From the NCBI GenBank assembly GCA_945901245.1, contig CAMDKY010000004.1:17862-81861 (forward strand): 64,000 nucleotides of DNA, written 5' to 3'. Each line of letters begins with the position of its first letter. Position 1 is the first letter of the stretch. The translations under genes were made by a program, and so were the position numbers. Of this stretch, positions 52,453 to 61,937 are shown in pieces. Under the pieces are notes generated by a model. It worked only from the letters and a program-made list of their open reading frames with translations, made no database searches and was not told the origin of the DNA. This stretch comes from Polynucleobacter meluiroseus. GTDB taxonomy: Bacteria > Pseudomonadota > Gammaproteobacteria > Burkholderiales > Burkholderiaceae.

Positions 52453-53819
52453 TTTTTATCACCTTCGAGTTTGGCAACCCACTCTGGGCTGGCACGTAAA
52501 CGCTGAATCTCCGTCGTGATCGATGCCAGATCAAAACGGGCTCTAATTAAGTCATTGCGGGCTGCGCGAAATGTGCGCTGGGCATCAAGGTATTCCAGCA
52601 TGCCGCGCTCGCCAAAGCGATAGGAAATTTCAGCAATGCGCCTGGCGCTCGCTGCCAATTTGACTACCTCTTGATCCAAAATTTGCACCTGGTAGCTGGC
52701 AATCAAGTAAAGCTTGTATGCCGATTGCATCTGCTGCTCTAAGCTTTGGGTCTGGGCATTAAATTCATTTCTGGCCTTGGATGCATTGGCCTCGGCCTCG
52801 GCAATTTGGCCACCCCTAAAGTCCCAAATGGGAATGGTCAACACTAAGCCATACAAACGATCGGTGAAATTGGGGTCGTTGTATTGCTGGGCTTTAACTG
52901 CCAAGTTGGGTAGGCGAGAGTTTTTCTCAAAACTCAATCGGGATTCGGTTGCCTCGACCTGTGCTTTAGCCTTTTGCAATTCTGGACTTTGATTGCGCAC
53001 CTCAGTCATGAGGGTCTGTAATGGCGGTAATTCATTCATTTTTTGGCTGTCAGGCGCTACTGAAAATTCGGCTGGTAACTGGTGGCCGACTGTTTGCCGC
53101 AAGAGTCCACGTGCTTGCTCAATACGGAGCTTGCTGGATTCCGCATTCATTTGCGCGTTCAAAAACTCCGTCTGCGCCCGAATCAATTCAAAGCGCGCCG
53201 TTTCACCCACGTCGTAACGTAACTGCATACGATCACGGATTTGTTTAGTGAGATCCAAGTCTTCATTGGCTGCCCGTGTTTCAGCCTCGCGACGCAATAA
53301 CTCGTAATAACGCAGCTGCACATTGGCAATCGCTTCGACTTCAAAGGCAATGCGAGTAGCCTCAGCAGCCCGCGCATTTGCTTCTGCGGCGTCCACCCGT
53401 GGAAAGCGCGTATACGGCATATCCAGTGGCTGAGTCACTGACCACGATGACACATTACCGGTAGTCAATGGGCCCGAGGCAGAGCGCTGTTGTCCGGTGT
53501 TGTATTCAAACTGGGGATTAGGGACTGCTTTGGCGGTGCGCAACTGACCGCTCGCTGCTGCTGCTTGATCGCGCGCCGCCAATACTCTAGGGTTTGATTC
53601 CAATGCAATCTGAATTAATTGCTCTAGGCTATAAATTGTGCCGGGAGCGGCTGGCGTTGGCTTTTGGATTGGCGGCGCAAGATCCAGCTTTGGCTGGGCT
53701 GATGCGATTGGCATAGCAAGGATTAGCGCCACTGCCAAGGGCATGCAAGCCACCAATCTACCAATTCGAAAATTACGAATACGCATCCTGTCCCTGAGAA
53801 ATAAAAAGCCATCAACCAT
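52449..53819 (-). CDS. Outer-membrane efflux protein (CzcC/TolC type)
   Basis: A 456-residue outer-membrane channel with two OEP repeats. LIQIALESNPRVLAARDQAA starts the first repeat and LMTEVRNQSPELQKAKAQVE the second; YRFGERGMLEYLDAQRTFRA is typical of CzcC. The signal sequence (VACMPLAVALILAMPIASAQ) lies near residues 23-42, so the frame start at 53819 may be upstream of the true start; an ATG at about 53784 is an alternative. First gene of the efflux operon. Confidence 0.9.
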   Translation of the reverse strand: MVDGFLFLRDRMRIRNFRIGRLVACMPLAVALILAMPIASAQPKLDLAPPIQKPTPAAPGTIYSLEQLIQIALESNPRVLAARDQAAAASGQLRTAKAVPNPQFEYNTGQQRSASGPLTTGNVSSWSVTQPLDMPYTRFPRVDAAEANARAAEATRIAFEVEAIANVQLRYYELLRREAETRAANEDLDLTKQIRDRMQLRYDVGETARFELIRAQTEFLNAQMNAESSKLRIEQARGLLRQTVGHQLPAEFSVAPDSQKMNELPPLQTLMTEVRNQSPELQKAKAQVEATESRLSFEKNSRLPNLAVKAQQYNDPNFTDRLYGLVLTIPIWDFRGGQIAEAEANASKARNEFNAQTQSLEQQMQSAYKLYLIASYQVQILDQEVVKLAASARRIAEISYRFGERGMLEYLDAQRTFRAARNDLIRARFDLASITTEIQRLRASPEWVAKLEGDKK

Positions 53820-54110
53820 TCATAAAACAAATGGTCTTGCCGCGGACTTTGTCCACCCCGATACCGGCTTAGATACTTAAATACAGACCTAAACGTAATG
53901 ACGGTATACGAGACTCATTGCTGAGCTGGCTACTCCCCAGTGCTTCGTTGTTAAATTAAAACATAAAGCAAAAAAATTTGCGGCTTTGCACAAAAAAACG
54001 CAATATCCATAAAAACAATGGGAAATTCTCTTTATCCGATTACCCCTCTATCTTCAATTGCAAATCACTGGGAATCAATGGATGAAGTCAGTCTAATAAA
54101 ACAATAACAA
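53820..54110. other. Gene-free AT-rich interval between efflux operon and icd
   Basis: I see no credible gene here. It contains the promoter of the efflux operon (minus strand) and the 3' end of icd. The right two thirds are A-rich with no clear terminator stem or operator dyad that I can defend. Confidence 0.5.
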
Positions 54111-56339
54111 CTATGCCGTCGCAATAATGGCATTAAAGGTTTTACTTGGCCGCATCACTGCCTCGCACTTTTCCGGCTCAGCAAAATAATATCCGCCAAT
54201 GTCCACCGGCTTGCCCTGCACTGCATTGAGCTCAGCCAAAATAGCTGCCTCTTGCTCTTGGAGGGCCTTCGCGATGGGAGCAAAGTGAGCCTGCAATTCT
54301 TTATCCTCGGTCTGTTTAGCGAGTGCCTGTGCCCAATACATCGACAAATAAAACTGGCTACCCCGGTTATCTAACTCACCGGTGCGCGCAGAGGGCGATT
54401 TGCGATTCTCAAGCAAGGCGCCCGTTGCTTCATCCAGGGTACGCGCTAAAATCTTGGCTTTTTGATTGCCGGTTTTGTCGCTAATGTCTTCCAGCGAAAC
54501 GGCTAGTGCCATGAACTCCCCCAGGGAATCCCAGCGCAAATGGTTTTCTTCAACCAGTTGCTTGACATGTTTAGGCGCTGAACCACCGGCACCAGTTTCA
54601 AAGAGACCGCCACCGGCCATCAAAGGCACAATCGATAACATCTTGGCGCTGGTCCCCAACTCAAGAATCGGGAATAAATCCGTTAAGTAATCGCGCAGAA
54701 TATTACCGGTCACTGAAATCGTATCCTTTCCGCGTATCACCCGCTCCAAGGTATAACGCATTGCCCGTGTTTGCGACATGATCTGAATATCAACGCCAGT
54801 CAGATCGTAATCCTGCAGATAGGTCTTCACTTTTTTAATCAGCTCGGCTTCGTGCGGACGGTACTCATCCAGCCAAAATACGGCTGGGGTGTTCGATAAA
54901 CGGGCACGATTGACCGCCAACTTGACCCAATCTCGAATCGGCGCATCCTTAACCTGACACATACGCCAAATATCACCCTCTTCGACCTCCTGCTCAATCA
55001 AAACAGCGCCGTCATCGGCGACGATGCGAGCAGTACCAGCCTCGGCGATTTCAAAAGTCTTATCGTGGGAGCCATACTCTTCTGCTTGTTGCGCCATTAG
55101 ACCCACGTTCGGTACCGTGCCCATCGTCTTGGGATCAAAGTTACCGTGGGTTTTGCAAAAGTTAATGATTTCTTGGTAAATGCGGGCAAAGGTACTCTCT
55201 GGAATAACCGCTTTTGTATCTTGTGGACGTCCATCTGCGCCCCACATCTTCCCGCCAATACGAATCATCGCCGGCATCGATGCATCCACAATTACATCGC
55301 TAGGGGAATGTAAATTCGAAATTCCTTTTGCTGAGTCCACCATTGCTAAGGCAGGACGGTGTTCATGGCAGGCATGCAAATCTTTTAATATTTCTTCACG
55401 CTTCGTTGCAGGCAGGCTTGCAATCTTGTCGTACACGCTGCTAAGGCCATTGTTTACATTGACACCCAGTTCTGCAAACAGTTTTTCATGTTTTGCAAAG
55501 GCGTCTTTATAAAATATTTTGACCGCGTGACCAAATACAATCGGATGTGAAATCTTCATCATCGTTGCCTTGACGTGCAGCGATAACATCAAACCCGTCT
55601 TATACGCATCTTCCATCTCTTCTTCATAAAAAGCGCACAAGGCTTTTTTACTCATGAACATGCTGTCAATCACTTCGCCTTCTTGCAAACTAATCTTTGG
55701 TTTTAAGACAATGTTTTTACCGCTTGCGGTGACTAGGTCCATCTTCACATCGCAGGCCCTGGTCATGGTCATGGACTTTTCGCTGGAGTAAAAATCGCCG
55801 CCGTGCATGTGCGATACGTGGGTGCGGGAAGCCTGGCTCCAAACCCCCATCGAGTGCGGATTGTTGCGCGCGTAACGCTTGACTGCGGCAGGCGCACGGC
55901 GATCGGAATTACCCTCACGCAATACTGGATTTACAGCACTGCCTAAGCATTTGGAATACCGTGCCCGAATGGCTTTCTCTTCTTCATTTTTTGGATCGTC
56001 AGGAAAGCTGGGGATGGCATAGCCCTTGCCCTGCAATTCTTTAATGGCATCTTGGAGCTGCGGAACCGATGCACTGATATTAGGTAACTTGATGATGTTG
56101 GTATCGGGCTGCAGGGTCATTTTCCCGAGCTCCGCTAAATTGTCAGGCACACGCTGCGCCTCAGTCAAATATTCTGGAAACTCCGCCAAGATGCGCGCTG
56201 CTACAGAAATGTCACTTTTTACGATATCAATGCCGGCCGATTTGGCAAAGGCACTGATCACCGGCAGAAATGCACAGGTCGCAAGTGCGGGAGCCTCATC
56301 GGTAAAGGTATAAATGATTTTTGAATTTCCTGATGCCAT
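54111..56339 (-). CDS. icd: Monomeric NADP-dependent isocitrate dehydrogenase
   Basis: A 742-residue enzyme of the monomeric IDH class (TCA cycle, isocitrate to 2-oxoglutarate). It begins [20 protein letters not shown] and has [20 protein letters not shown], the substrate region [15 protein letters not shown] and [20 protein letters not shown]. Length is standard for this class, which is unrelated in size to the dimeric enzyme. Single gene; 254 bases separate it from the divergent fkbp gene. Confidence 0.96.
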   Translation of the reverse strand: MASGNSKIIYTFTDEAPALATCAFLPVISAFAKSAGIDIVKSDISVAARILAEFPEYLTEAQRVPDNLAELGKMTLQPDTNIIKLPNISASVPQLQDAIKELQGKGYAIPSFPDDPKNEEEKAIRARYSKCLGSAVNPVLREGNSDRRAPAAVKRYARNNPHSMGVWSQASRTHVSHMHGGDFYSSEKSMTMTRACDVKMDLVTASGKNIVLKPKISLQEGEVIDSMFMSKKALCAFYEEEMEDAYKTGLMLSLHVKATMMKISHPIVFGHAVKIFYKDAFAKHEKLFAELGVNVNNGLSSVYDKIASLPATKREEILKDLHACHEHRPALAMVDSAKGISNLHSPSDVIVDASMPAMIRIGGKMWGADGRPQDTKAVIPESTFARIYQEIINFCKTHGNFDPKTMGTVPNVGLMAQQAEEYGSHDKTFEIAEAGTARIVADDGAVLIEQEVEEGDIWRMCQVKDAPIRDWVKLAVNRARLSNTPAVFWLDEYRPHEAELIKKVKTYLQDYDLTGVDIQIMSQTRAMRYTLERVIRGKDTISVTGNILRDYLTDLFPILELGTSAKMLSIVPLMAGGGLFETGAGGSAPKHVKQLVEENHLRWDSLGEFMALAVSLEDISDKTGNQKAKILARTLDEATGALLENRKSPSARTGELDNRGSQFYLSMYWAQALAKQTEDKELQAHFAPIAKALQEQEAAILAELNAVQGKPVDIGGYYFAEPEKCEAVMRPSKTFNAIIATA

Positions 56340-56593
56340 AACTATTCCTTAAATGGGATAACGCAATTGGGCATGGTTATAGATCTGCCCCATGCATGAT
56401 TCACTCCATTGATGCTGCGAGCGCACAATGCAATCCAACATGCAGACACCCCATTTTAAAGCATCACCTTTGCAGAAAAGGGGCTGATTTTATATACTGA
56501 GATTGTGATTTACCTATTGAACTCCATAATTGCTCCTAACGCACTAAATTAGTGCATATCTAGCTTCCTTTTCCCTCCTAAACTGGCCAATCC

Positions 56594-57070
56594 ATGAATA
56601 CCCCTCTCAAACTCGGCTTATTGATCCTGGCTGGCGGCCTGGCTGTGGCATTCTTAATGCCGAAATCCGGCGTTGATTCGAAGCCGTCTCCTACTACTCC
56701 CTCCTCTATAAAGGCAAATACCGTGAGTGAATTTCAAAAAATTGACACTGTCCTTGGCAGTGGCGCAGAAGCCAAGGCTGGATCCGATGTGTCGGTGCAT
56801 TACACCGGATGGCTGCATGATCCATCTGCACCTGATCTCAAGGGCAAGAAATTTGATAGCTCGGTCGATCGCGGTCAAGCATTTGAGTTTCCACTCGGTG
56901 GAGGGCGTGTGATTAAAGGCTGGGATGAAGGCGTTGCCGGTATGAAAGTTGGCGGCAAACGGACCTTAATTATTCCGGCGGAGATGGGCTATGGCGCCCG
57001 TGGTGCTGGCGGCGTGATTCCGCCCAACGCTACCCTGGTGTTTGATGTGGAGTTACTTGGCGTCAACTAA
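56594..57070 (+). CDS. FKBP-type peptidyl-prolyl isomerase
   Basis: A 158-residue protein with an N-terminal hydrophobic anchor or signal ([15 protein letters not shown], residues 8-22), a Pro/Ser-rich linker and one FKBP domain: [45 protein letters not shown] and [20 protein letters not shown]. Active-site aromatic positions look intact. Probably acts in the periplasm. Confidence 0.93.
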   Translation: MNTPLKLGLLILAGGLAVAFLMPKSGVDSKPSPTTPSSIKANTVSEFQKIDTVLGSGAEAKAGSDVSVHYTGWLHDPSAPDLKGKKFDSSVDRGQAFEFPLGGGRVIKGWDEGVAGMKVGGKRTLIIPAEMGYGARGAGGVIPPNATLVFDVELLGVN

Positions 57071-57092
57071 AGCACTGAAGCCACTCAATACT

Positions 57093-57121
57093 AAAAGCCT
57101 TCTCTGATCGGAAGGTTTTTT
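57093..57121 (+). terminator. Rho-independent terminator after fkbp
   Basis: CCTTC-TCTGATCG-GAAGG followed by TTTTTT and preceded by AAAA: a 5-bp GC-containing stem, extendable through A-T pairs around a bulged G. It reaches the last bases of the convergent ion channel gene. Confidence 0.75.
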
Positions 57122-57974
57122 AGTTTTCAGAAGTCGGAAAGCGGCTACCGCAATGCCTGCAGTATTGATCCGTTATTTCGTGACCATCGGTACAACAGGC
57201 ATCGCAGGTTTTTTTGGCGACAAATTCTTGGTTACGGCGGTGCGCAAACTCGGCGGTCACAATCCCCGTTGGCACCGCTAAGGTGCCCCAGCCCATCAGC
57301 ATCATGGCCGATGAAATGAGTTTGCCCAAATCGGTGTGCGGAGTGATGTCACCAAACCCAACGGTGGTCATCGTTGTGATTGCCCAGTAAACCGCAATCG
57401 GAATGCTCGTAAACCCATTACTCGGCCCTTCCACCACGTACATGATTGAGCCCATCACGGTTACCACCATCAATACAACCGATAAAAAAACCAAAATTTT
57501 TCGTCTACTAGCGGATAAGGCTTCTGCTAAATGCTGGTACTCCGACATGTATGCCGTCATTTTAAAAATACGAAACATCCGAATCAAGCGCAATATGCGC
57601 ACATCAATCAATGCATGCAGCTCAGGGAAGAGAAGGGCAAGATAAGTTGGCACCACTGCCAGAAAATCAATGATGCCGTAAAAGCTGGTTGCGTAACGCC
57701 AGCGGTACTTGGCGCAATACAAACGCGCAATGTATTCAATACTGAAGAGTATGGTGAACATCCACTCCACAACCACGAGTTGATGGTGATATTGCTTGGA
57801 GATTGACCCTACGCTATCGAGCACAACTGCCAATACCGAAAGCAAGATGGCGTAAATTAAAACGCGGTCAAACAGCAAACCCATTTTTGTATCGGATTCA
57901 AAAATGATGATGTAGAGCCGCTCTTTAAAAGAGGGTGTAGCGTGGTGCTGCGATTTGCTAGGCGAAGTAGTCAT
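57120..57974 (-). CDS. Voltage-gated-like potassium channel with C-terminal zinc ribbon
   Basis: A 284-residue six-span channel. The S4-like segment is RILRLIRMFRIFKMTAYMSE with arginine spacing, and the pore loop contains ITTMTTVGFGDITP with the K+ filter TVGFGD (about residues 200-205). After the last helix there is a cysteine-rich tail, CDACC ... YCRHCG, with two CxxC pairs typical of a zinc ribbon. The tail may sense metal or redox state; that is inference. Confidence 0.88.
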   Translation of the reverse strand: MTTSPSKSQHHATPSFKERLYIIIFESDTKMGLLFDRVLIYAILLSVLAVVLDSVGSISKQYHHQLVVVEWMFTILFSIEYIARLYCAKYRWRYATSFYGIIDFLAVVPTYLALLFPELHALIDVRILRLIRMFRIFKMTAYMSEYQHLAEALSASRRKILVFLSVVLMVVTVMGSIMYVVEGPSNGFTSIPIAVYWAITTMTTVGFGDITPHTDLGKLISSAMMLMGWGTLAVPTGIVTAEFAHRRNQEFVAKKTCDACCTDGHEITDQYCRHCGSRFPTSEN

Positions 57975-58060
57975 GAAGATTCGGGCAAGATTTTTGACTT
58001 TGTCCTATTGTATGAACAATTAATTCCCGTGGCCTAGTATTACAAAAATACGCGGGGAAA

Positions 58061-58468
58061 TTAGCCCTTATTCGATTTGTGCGGATAGAGGGTATTCACG
58101 AGTTTCAGTAAGGGTGGCCCAAAAAACCCAGAAATGCCATGGCGGTGTTTTGCAAAGAAGCGATAGCTGGGCCCTAGAATCGGCATCATCCAGCTGCGTG
58201 TAAAAAGCCAGGTCATGAATGGCAAATTGGCACGGCGATAGGCCTCACCAAATACCGCAACTCCATTGATGGGCGCCTCACCCTCTATTTGACCGTACAT
58301 GCTGGCCAAGGCTTCTTCACACGAGACCCCTACTTGCTCTGCATCGTATTGCGATGAGTTTATGTCGATAAAACGCAATAAACCCGACGCATTGCGATTT
58401 TGCAAAAAGACGATTTCTGCTTGGCACAAAGGACAAGCACCGTCATAAAAAAGGGTAAAGGGTTTCAT
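58061..58468 (-). CDS. DCC1-like thiol-disulfide oxidoreductase family (DUF393)
   Basis: A 135-residue protein with the DxxCPLC motif at the very start (FYDGACPLCQAEIVFLQNRN), the signature of DCC/DUF393 proteins. Family members are predicted thiol-disulfide oxidoreductases of unknown partner. ATG 58468 is chosen because it puts the motif near the N-terminus and overlaps the preceding gene's stop (ATGA). Confidence 0.87.
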   Translation of the reverse strand: MKPFTLFYDGACPLCQAEIVFLQNRNASGLLRFIDINSSQYDAEQVGVSCEEALASMYGQIEGEAPINGVAVFGEAYRRANLPFMTWLFTRSWMMPILGPSYRFFAKHRHGISGFFGPPLLKLVNTLYPHKSNKG

Positions 58469-58758
58469 CGTCCGTGGGACTGCTTGTATTGGGTGGGGCA
58501 ATAGGCACGATCGATTTCGGGACTGCGCAATGCGCTGTGTTTGCTTGCGCGACCAGTTACGCGAGCACGCCACAAGCGAAAAGAGCCCGCCTTTAGATTG
58601 GCGCGCATTAAGCGAATCACTGCAGGCTCCGCCAAGCCATATGTCCGCTGGATGGCTTCAAAAGGTGTGCGGTCCTCCCAGGCCATCTCAATAATGCGCG
58701 AGGTATCCGCGGCGCTGAGCTCGGCTGGCATGGATGGGTCTTGAGTAGGTGCTGGCAT
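58465..58758 (-). CDS. TIGR03643/DUF2805 family small protein
   Basis: A 97-residue protein with IIEMAWEDRTPFEAIQRTYG and VIRLMRANLKAGSFRLWRAR, then RVTGRASKHSALR, which I recognise as the DUF2805 / TIGR03643 family. A helix-turn-helix-like fold with the basic C-terminus suggests nucleic acid binding. ATG 58758 is used; a TTG three codons earlier is possible. Coupled to the DUF393 gene. Confidence 0.82.
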   Translation of the reverse strand: MPAPTQDPSMPAELSAADTSRIIEMAWEDRTPFEAIQRTYGLAEPAVIRLMRANLKAGSFRLWRARVTGRASKHSALRSPEIDRAYCPTQYKQSHGR

Positions 58759-58820
58759 ATCAAGCAAGTGTAGAGCTTATTCACTAGAATGGTGTGGCTC
58801 CCATTAAAAACCGGTTTTCC

Positions 58821-59177
58821 ATGAAATTCCTTGCCCTACGCACTGCTTACCTTGGTCTAGCGGCTCTTGTCGCCAGCGGTTTAGTCGCTTGCGATAAAAA
58901 CGACTACACCACCTGGGTTTGTAATCCGAGTGCGAGTTTGGCAAAAGTAACGATGGTCCTCAGTCGCTCCGTCATGACTCTAGATCCACCCCAAATCCAA
59001 ACGACTAGTCCATCGAATAATAAGCAATCCAATCTGCGTTTTTGCGGCAGCTTGGGACATGACAGTTATTTTGACCTACGTTGCCCGGACAACACGAAAT
59101 CAGCCCTAGTGCAATTTACCCCCAGCTCAGGGGCGCTTCGTCTGGGAACCCAAACCATGCAATGCACCGTCCTTTAA
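58821..59177 (+). CDS. Putative lipoprotein
   Basis: A 118-residue protein beginning with a lipoprotein signal, AYLGLAALVASGLVACDKND, whose lipobox LVAC places the acylated Cys at residue 24. The mature part is Ser/Thr-rich with several Cys. I do not recognise a family. ATG 58821 is chosen over an in-frame ATG at 58794 because it gives a standard signal length. Confidence 0.72.
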   Translation: MKFLALRTAYLGLAALVASGLVACDKNDYTTWVCNPSASLAKVTMVLSRSVMTLDPPQIQTTSPSNNKQSNLRFCGSLGHDSYFDLRCPDNTKSALVQFTPSSGALRLGTQTMQCTVL

Positions 59178-59194
59178 CTAAGGCCGATCTCATC

Positions 59195-59425
59195 ATGCTG
59201 ACTAAAAATCCTCTGAGCCCAAAAAAATTATTGCTGACGAAGTGGACTGCCGTTCACCCCGTTAAGAAACAAAAGCACTTTTTGGTGAGTAAAGTCATTC
59301 TTCCCGAATTACCGCACGAGGCCATCGAACACGTTGAGATTGAGGCTGTATTTAGTAAAGTGGTGCGGCAAATTCCTTGGCGTGAATTGACTGACTCGAC
59401 CATTTGGAAACAGGGCTGGGTTTAA
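59195..59425 (+). CDS. Small Trp-rich protein (TIGR02450 type)
   Basis: A 76-residue protein with NPLSPKKLLLTKWTAVHPVK and KQKHFLVSKVILPE followed by three more Trp near the end (IPWRELTDSTIWKQGWV). This matches the TIGR02450 tryptophan-rich family, widespread in aquatic bacteria and of unknown function. An open frame extends upstream to 59081 but would overlap the lipoprotein gene. The stop abuts the next ATG. Confidence 0.83.
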   Translation: MLTKNPLSPKKLLLTKWTAVHPVKKQKHFLVSKVILPELPHEAIEHVEIEAVFSKVVRQIPWRELTDSTIWKQGWV

Positions 59426-60124
59426 ATGATGCATTCACTTCCTGAGGGCTATCGGGCCCTCATCATCGGCTCATCAGGCACGATTGGCGCTGCCTTTTTG
59501 GAACTGCTCCAAGCTGACCCCCGTTGCGGCGAAGCACTGGGCATTCATCGCCATTCGAGTCCAGCCATCGACTACGCCGATGAATCCACTATTGCCAGCG
59601 CAGCTCTAGTGCTGCAAGCGCGTGGCCCATTTCACCTCATCATCAATACCATTGGTGTCTTGCATACGCAGGCATGGAGTCCCGAGAAAAAACTAGCGGA
59701 CGTAAGCTACGGTCAACTCGAGTCCCTCTTCCAGATCAATGCCTTTGGTCCTGCTGTAACGTTAGCCAAGTTCAGTACCCTACTGGCCAAAGACAATGCG
59801 ATCATGGCCGTCATTTCAGCTAAGGTAGGTAGCATTGAAGACAATCGCCTTGGCGGCTGGTATAGCTATCGCGCTTCTAAAGCCGCACTCAATATGCTCA
59901 TCAAGACCGCTGCAATTGAATTACGGCGCACACAGGCCAATACCAAATTAATTGCACTGCATCCGGGCACCGTGGTCTCCCGGCTCTCAAAGCCCTTTAA
60001 GGGTGAGCAAATTGGTCGGCCTGCACTAGATGCTGCGCGCGACATGCTAGCCGTACTTAATCAATTGCCCTTATCTGAATCGGGCAGCTTTTACAGTTAC
60101 TCGGGTGAAAAGTTGCCGTGGTGA
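59426..60124 (+). CDS. Short-chain dehydrogenase/reductase
   Basis: A 232-residue Rossmann oxidoreductase. The nucleotide motif is LIIGSSGTIGAAFLELL (about residues 12-28), the catalytic Ser is in VISAKVGSIEDN and the YxxxK pair in YSYRASKAALNMLIKT. The substrate is unknown. It begins directly after the Trp-rich gene and ends with TGATG, coupling it to the next gene. Confidence 0.9.
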   Translation: MMHSLPEGYRALIIGSSGTIGAAFLELLQADPRCGEALGIHRHSSPAIDYADESTIASAALVLQARGPFHLIINTIGVLHTQAWSPEKKLADVSYGQLESLFQINAFGPAVTLAKFSTLLAKDNAIMAVISAKVGSIEDNRLGGWYSYRASKAALNMLIKTAAIELRRTQANTKLIALHPGTVVSRLSKPFKGEQIGRPALDAARDMLAVLNQLPLSESGSFYSYSGEKLPW

Positions 60125-60708
60125 TGCGAGCGCGATTCCGATTGTGGCAATGCAGGGTAGCGATGCTGCTCACCACGCTATGCTTAAGTACTGCGGCAGT
60201 GGCTAATTTAACAAGTCCAATGACCGACGGTCAGCATATTTTATTCATGCGCCATGCGGATGCCCCCGGCTTTAGTGATCCTGCCGGCTATCGTCTGGAT
60301 CAATGCAATACGCAACGCAATTTGGGTGAGTTTGGAAAAAAACAGGCAGAGCGAACTGGGCAGTGGCTGAGCCAACAAGGTATCGAGCGCGCTAAAGTAT
60401 TTAGTAGTCCCTGGTGCCGCTGCATGGATACCGCCACCTTACTCAATAAAGGCCCAGTGACGAGCGAAAAAGCGCTGGGCTCGTTTTTTGGCAACATGAG
60501 CCAATCCGGTCAACAAACTGAAGCCCTACGCCAATTGGTGCAAGCGAGTTTGAAGCAGTTTCCGAAAACACCCATCATTATGGTGAGTCATCACGTCAAC
60601 ATCGAGGCATTTACAGGCGCGGTTCTTGGCTCGGGCGATATGGTGCTGGTCAAAATTGGTGCGAATGGCAAAGCTATATCGCATCAGGTTTATCCGGGGA
60701 TGCGTTAG
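60124..60708 (+). CDS. Secreted histidine phosphatase family protein
   Basis: A 194-residue protein with an N-terminal signal (VAMLLTTLCLSTAAVANL). The core has ILFMRHADAPGF, a branch-1 histidine phosphatase motif with RHA rather than RHG, then GKKQAERTGQWLSQQGI and VFSSPWCRCMDTA. The second catalytic His is in IIMVSHHVNIEA. Substrate unknown; periplasmic location inferred. ATG 60124 is used, coupled to the SDR gene by TGATG. Confidence 0.85.
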   Translation: MRARFRLWQCRVAMLLTTLCLSTAAVANLTSPMTDGQHILFMRHADAPGFSDPAGYRLDQCNTQRNLGEFGKKQAERTGQWLSQQGIERAKVFSSPWCRCMDTATLLNKGPVTSEKALGSFFGNMSQSGQQTEALRQLVQASLKQFPKTPIIMVSHHVNIEAFTGAVLGSGDMVLVKIGANGKAISHQVYPGMR

Positions 60709-60731
60709 GTACCAGAACACCAATGCGGGAC

Positions 60732-61295
60732 TTACCCTTGCATCACCTTACGTAGTTGTTCTAAAAATAATTCTTCACCATGCCGTACCCCAGCATGCCA
60801 ATCGCTACCAGCAGATGCATCAGCATCATCCGTAATGTATTTGAATGAGCGCCATGGAATGCCGGCATCGTGGGCTACTGCAGAAATCGCAAAGAGTTCC
60901 ATGTCCACCACATCAATTGCTTGTGCAATCAGCCATGGGTCGGGCTCCGTTACAAAACTATCGCCTGTACCGCACACATGGATTCCGCCATCGGACAAAT
61001 AACTGTTCGGCCGTGTTGAAAAAGGCACCTGCCCGCGTGGCGCCAAGGGCTCGGCTAAGACATCCCGTTGTACCACCTTGCCAATATCGAGCAATCCACT
61101 GACGGCAGGATTGATGCGCCCTACGGTTCCAAAATTAATAATCTCGCGCGGGCGATAGCTCTGAATTGCCTTCAGAGTCGTAATCGCTGCATTGATTTTA
61201 CCAATCCCTGAGTACACAACCTTAACCCCTAGGGGCAGACGCGTTGGATCAAGTTCATTCTCTAAGGCGGTGATAATGACAAACGGATGACTCAT
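60732..61295 (-). CDS. Nucleosidase (MTA/SAH nucleosidase-like)
   Basis: A 187-residue protein of the phosphorylase/nucleosidase superfamily: VIITALENELDPTRLPLGV, YSGIGKINAAITTLKAI, INFGTVGRINPA and the late VVDMELFAISAVAHDAG with the substrate-binding MExE-like MELF region. Its core Asp is in YITDDADASAG. It is shorter than MtnN. The start could be ATG 61295 (chosen) or earlier at 61346. Confidence 0.82.
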   Translation of the reverse strand: MSHPFVIITALENELDPTRLPLGVKVVYSGIGKINAAITTLKAIQSYRPREIINFGTVGRINPAVSGLLDIGKVVQRDVLAEPLAPRGQVPFSTRPNSYLSDGGIHVCGTGDSFVTEPDPWLIAQAIDVVDMELFAISAVAHDAGIPWRSFKYITDDADASAGSDWHAGVRHGEELFLEQLRKVMQG

Positions 61296-61356
61296 TATGG
61301 GATTAACCTTGGCTAGTAACAACACGTACTGAATACGCAACATCACAACTTAATTA

Positions 61357-61893
61357 ATGAATACAAAACACATGCAATTACTCGATTATCTGCCATCTAT
61401 TCCCGACTTTCCGAAACCCGGTATTCAGTTTCGGGATATTTCCCCGCTGCTCGGCCATCCAGATGCCTTTGCCTATGCCCTTGATTGCATGGCTGCCCTA
61501 GCTCAACAACTTGATTACACCCATTTGGTTGGCGTGGAGTCACGTGGATTTATCTTTGCATCGGCCTTGGCATTGCACACCAAAAAGAGCTTAGTGCTGG
61601 TACGCAAACCCAATAAATTGCCTCAAGCTAGCCATCAGCAGTCCTACGGACTCGAGTATGGATCTGATGTACTGGAAATTCAAAGTACGTCGCTGCCCGC
61701 AGGCTCGCGGGTTCTCTTGATTGATGATGTTTTAGCAACTGGCGGCACACTCTTAGCAAGCGCTAAGCTCGTTGAACAAGTAGGCGCCAAGACGATTGCA
61801 TCGATTTGCTTACTGGAGATTGAATCCTTGGGTGGCAAGGCTAAATTACAAAGCCACGGCATCGTTTCGCATGCCGTAATCAAAACACCTTAG
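61357..61893 (+). CDS. apt: Adenine phosphoribosyltransferase
   Basis: A 178-residue purine salvage enzyme. DYLPSIPDFPKPGIQFRDIS at the N-terminus, GVESRGFIFASALALHTKKS and the PRPP-binding VLLIDDVLATGGTLLASAKL are diagnostic of Apt. A second ATG at 61372 would remove five residues. Adjacent divergent nucleosidase also handles adenine, a sensible pairing. Confidence 0.94.
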   Translation: MNTKHMQLLDYLPSIPDFPKPGIQFRDISPLLGHPDAFAYALDCMAALAQQLDYTHLVGVESRGFIFASALALHTKKSLVLVRKPNKLPQASHQQSYGLEYGSDVLEIQSTSLPAGSRVLLIDDVLATGGTLLASAKLVEQVGAKTIASICLLEIESLGGKAKLQSHGIVSHAVIKTP

Positions 61894-61937
61894 TTACTAT
61901 TCAGGCTGCCGCCTTGATGAATTGCAATCGATCTGTA

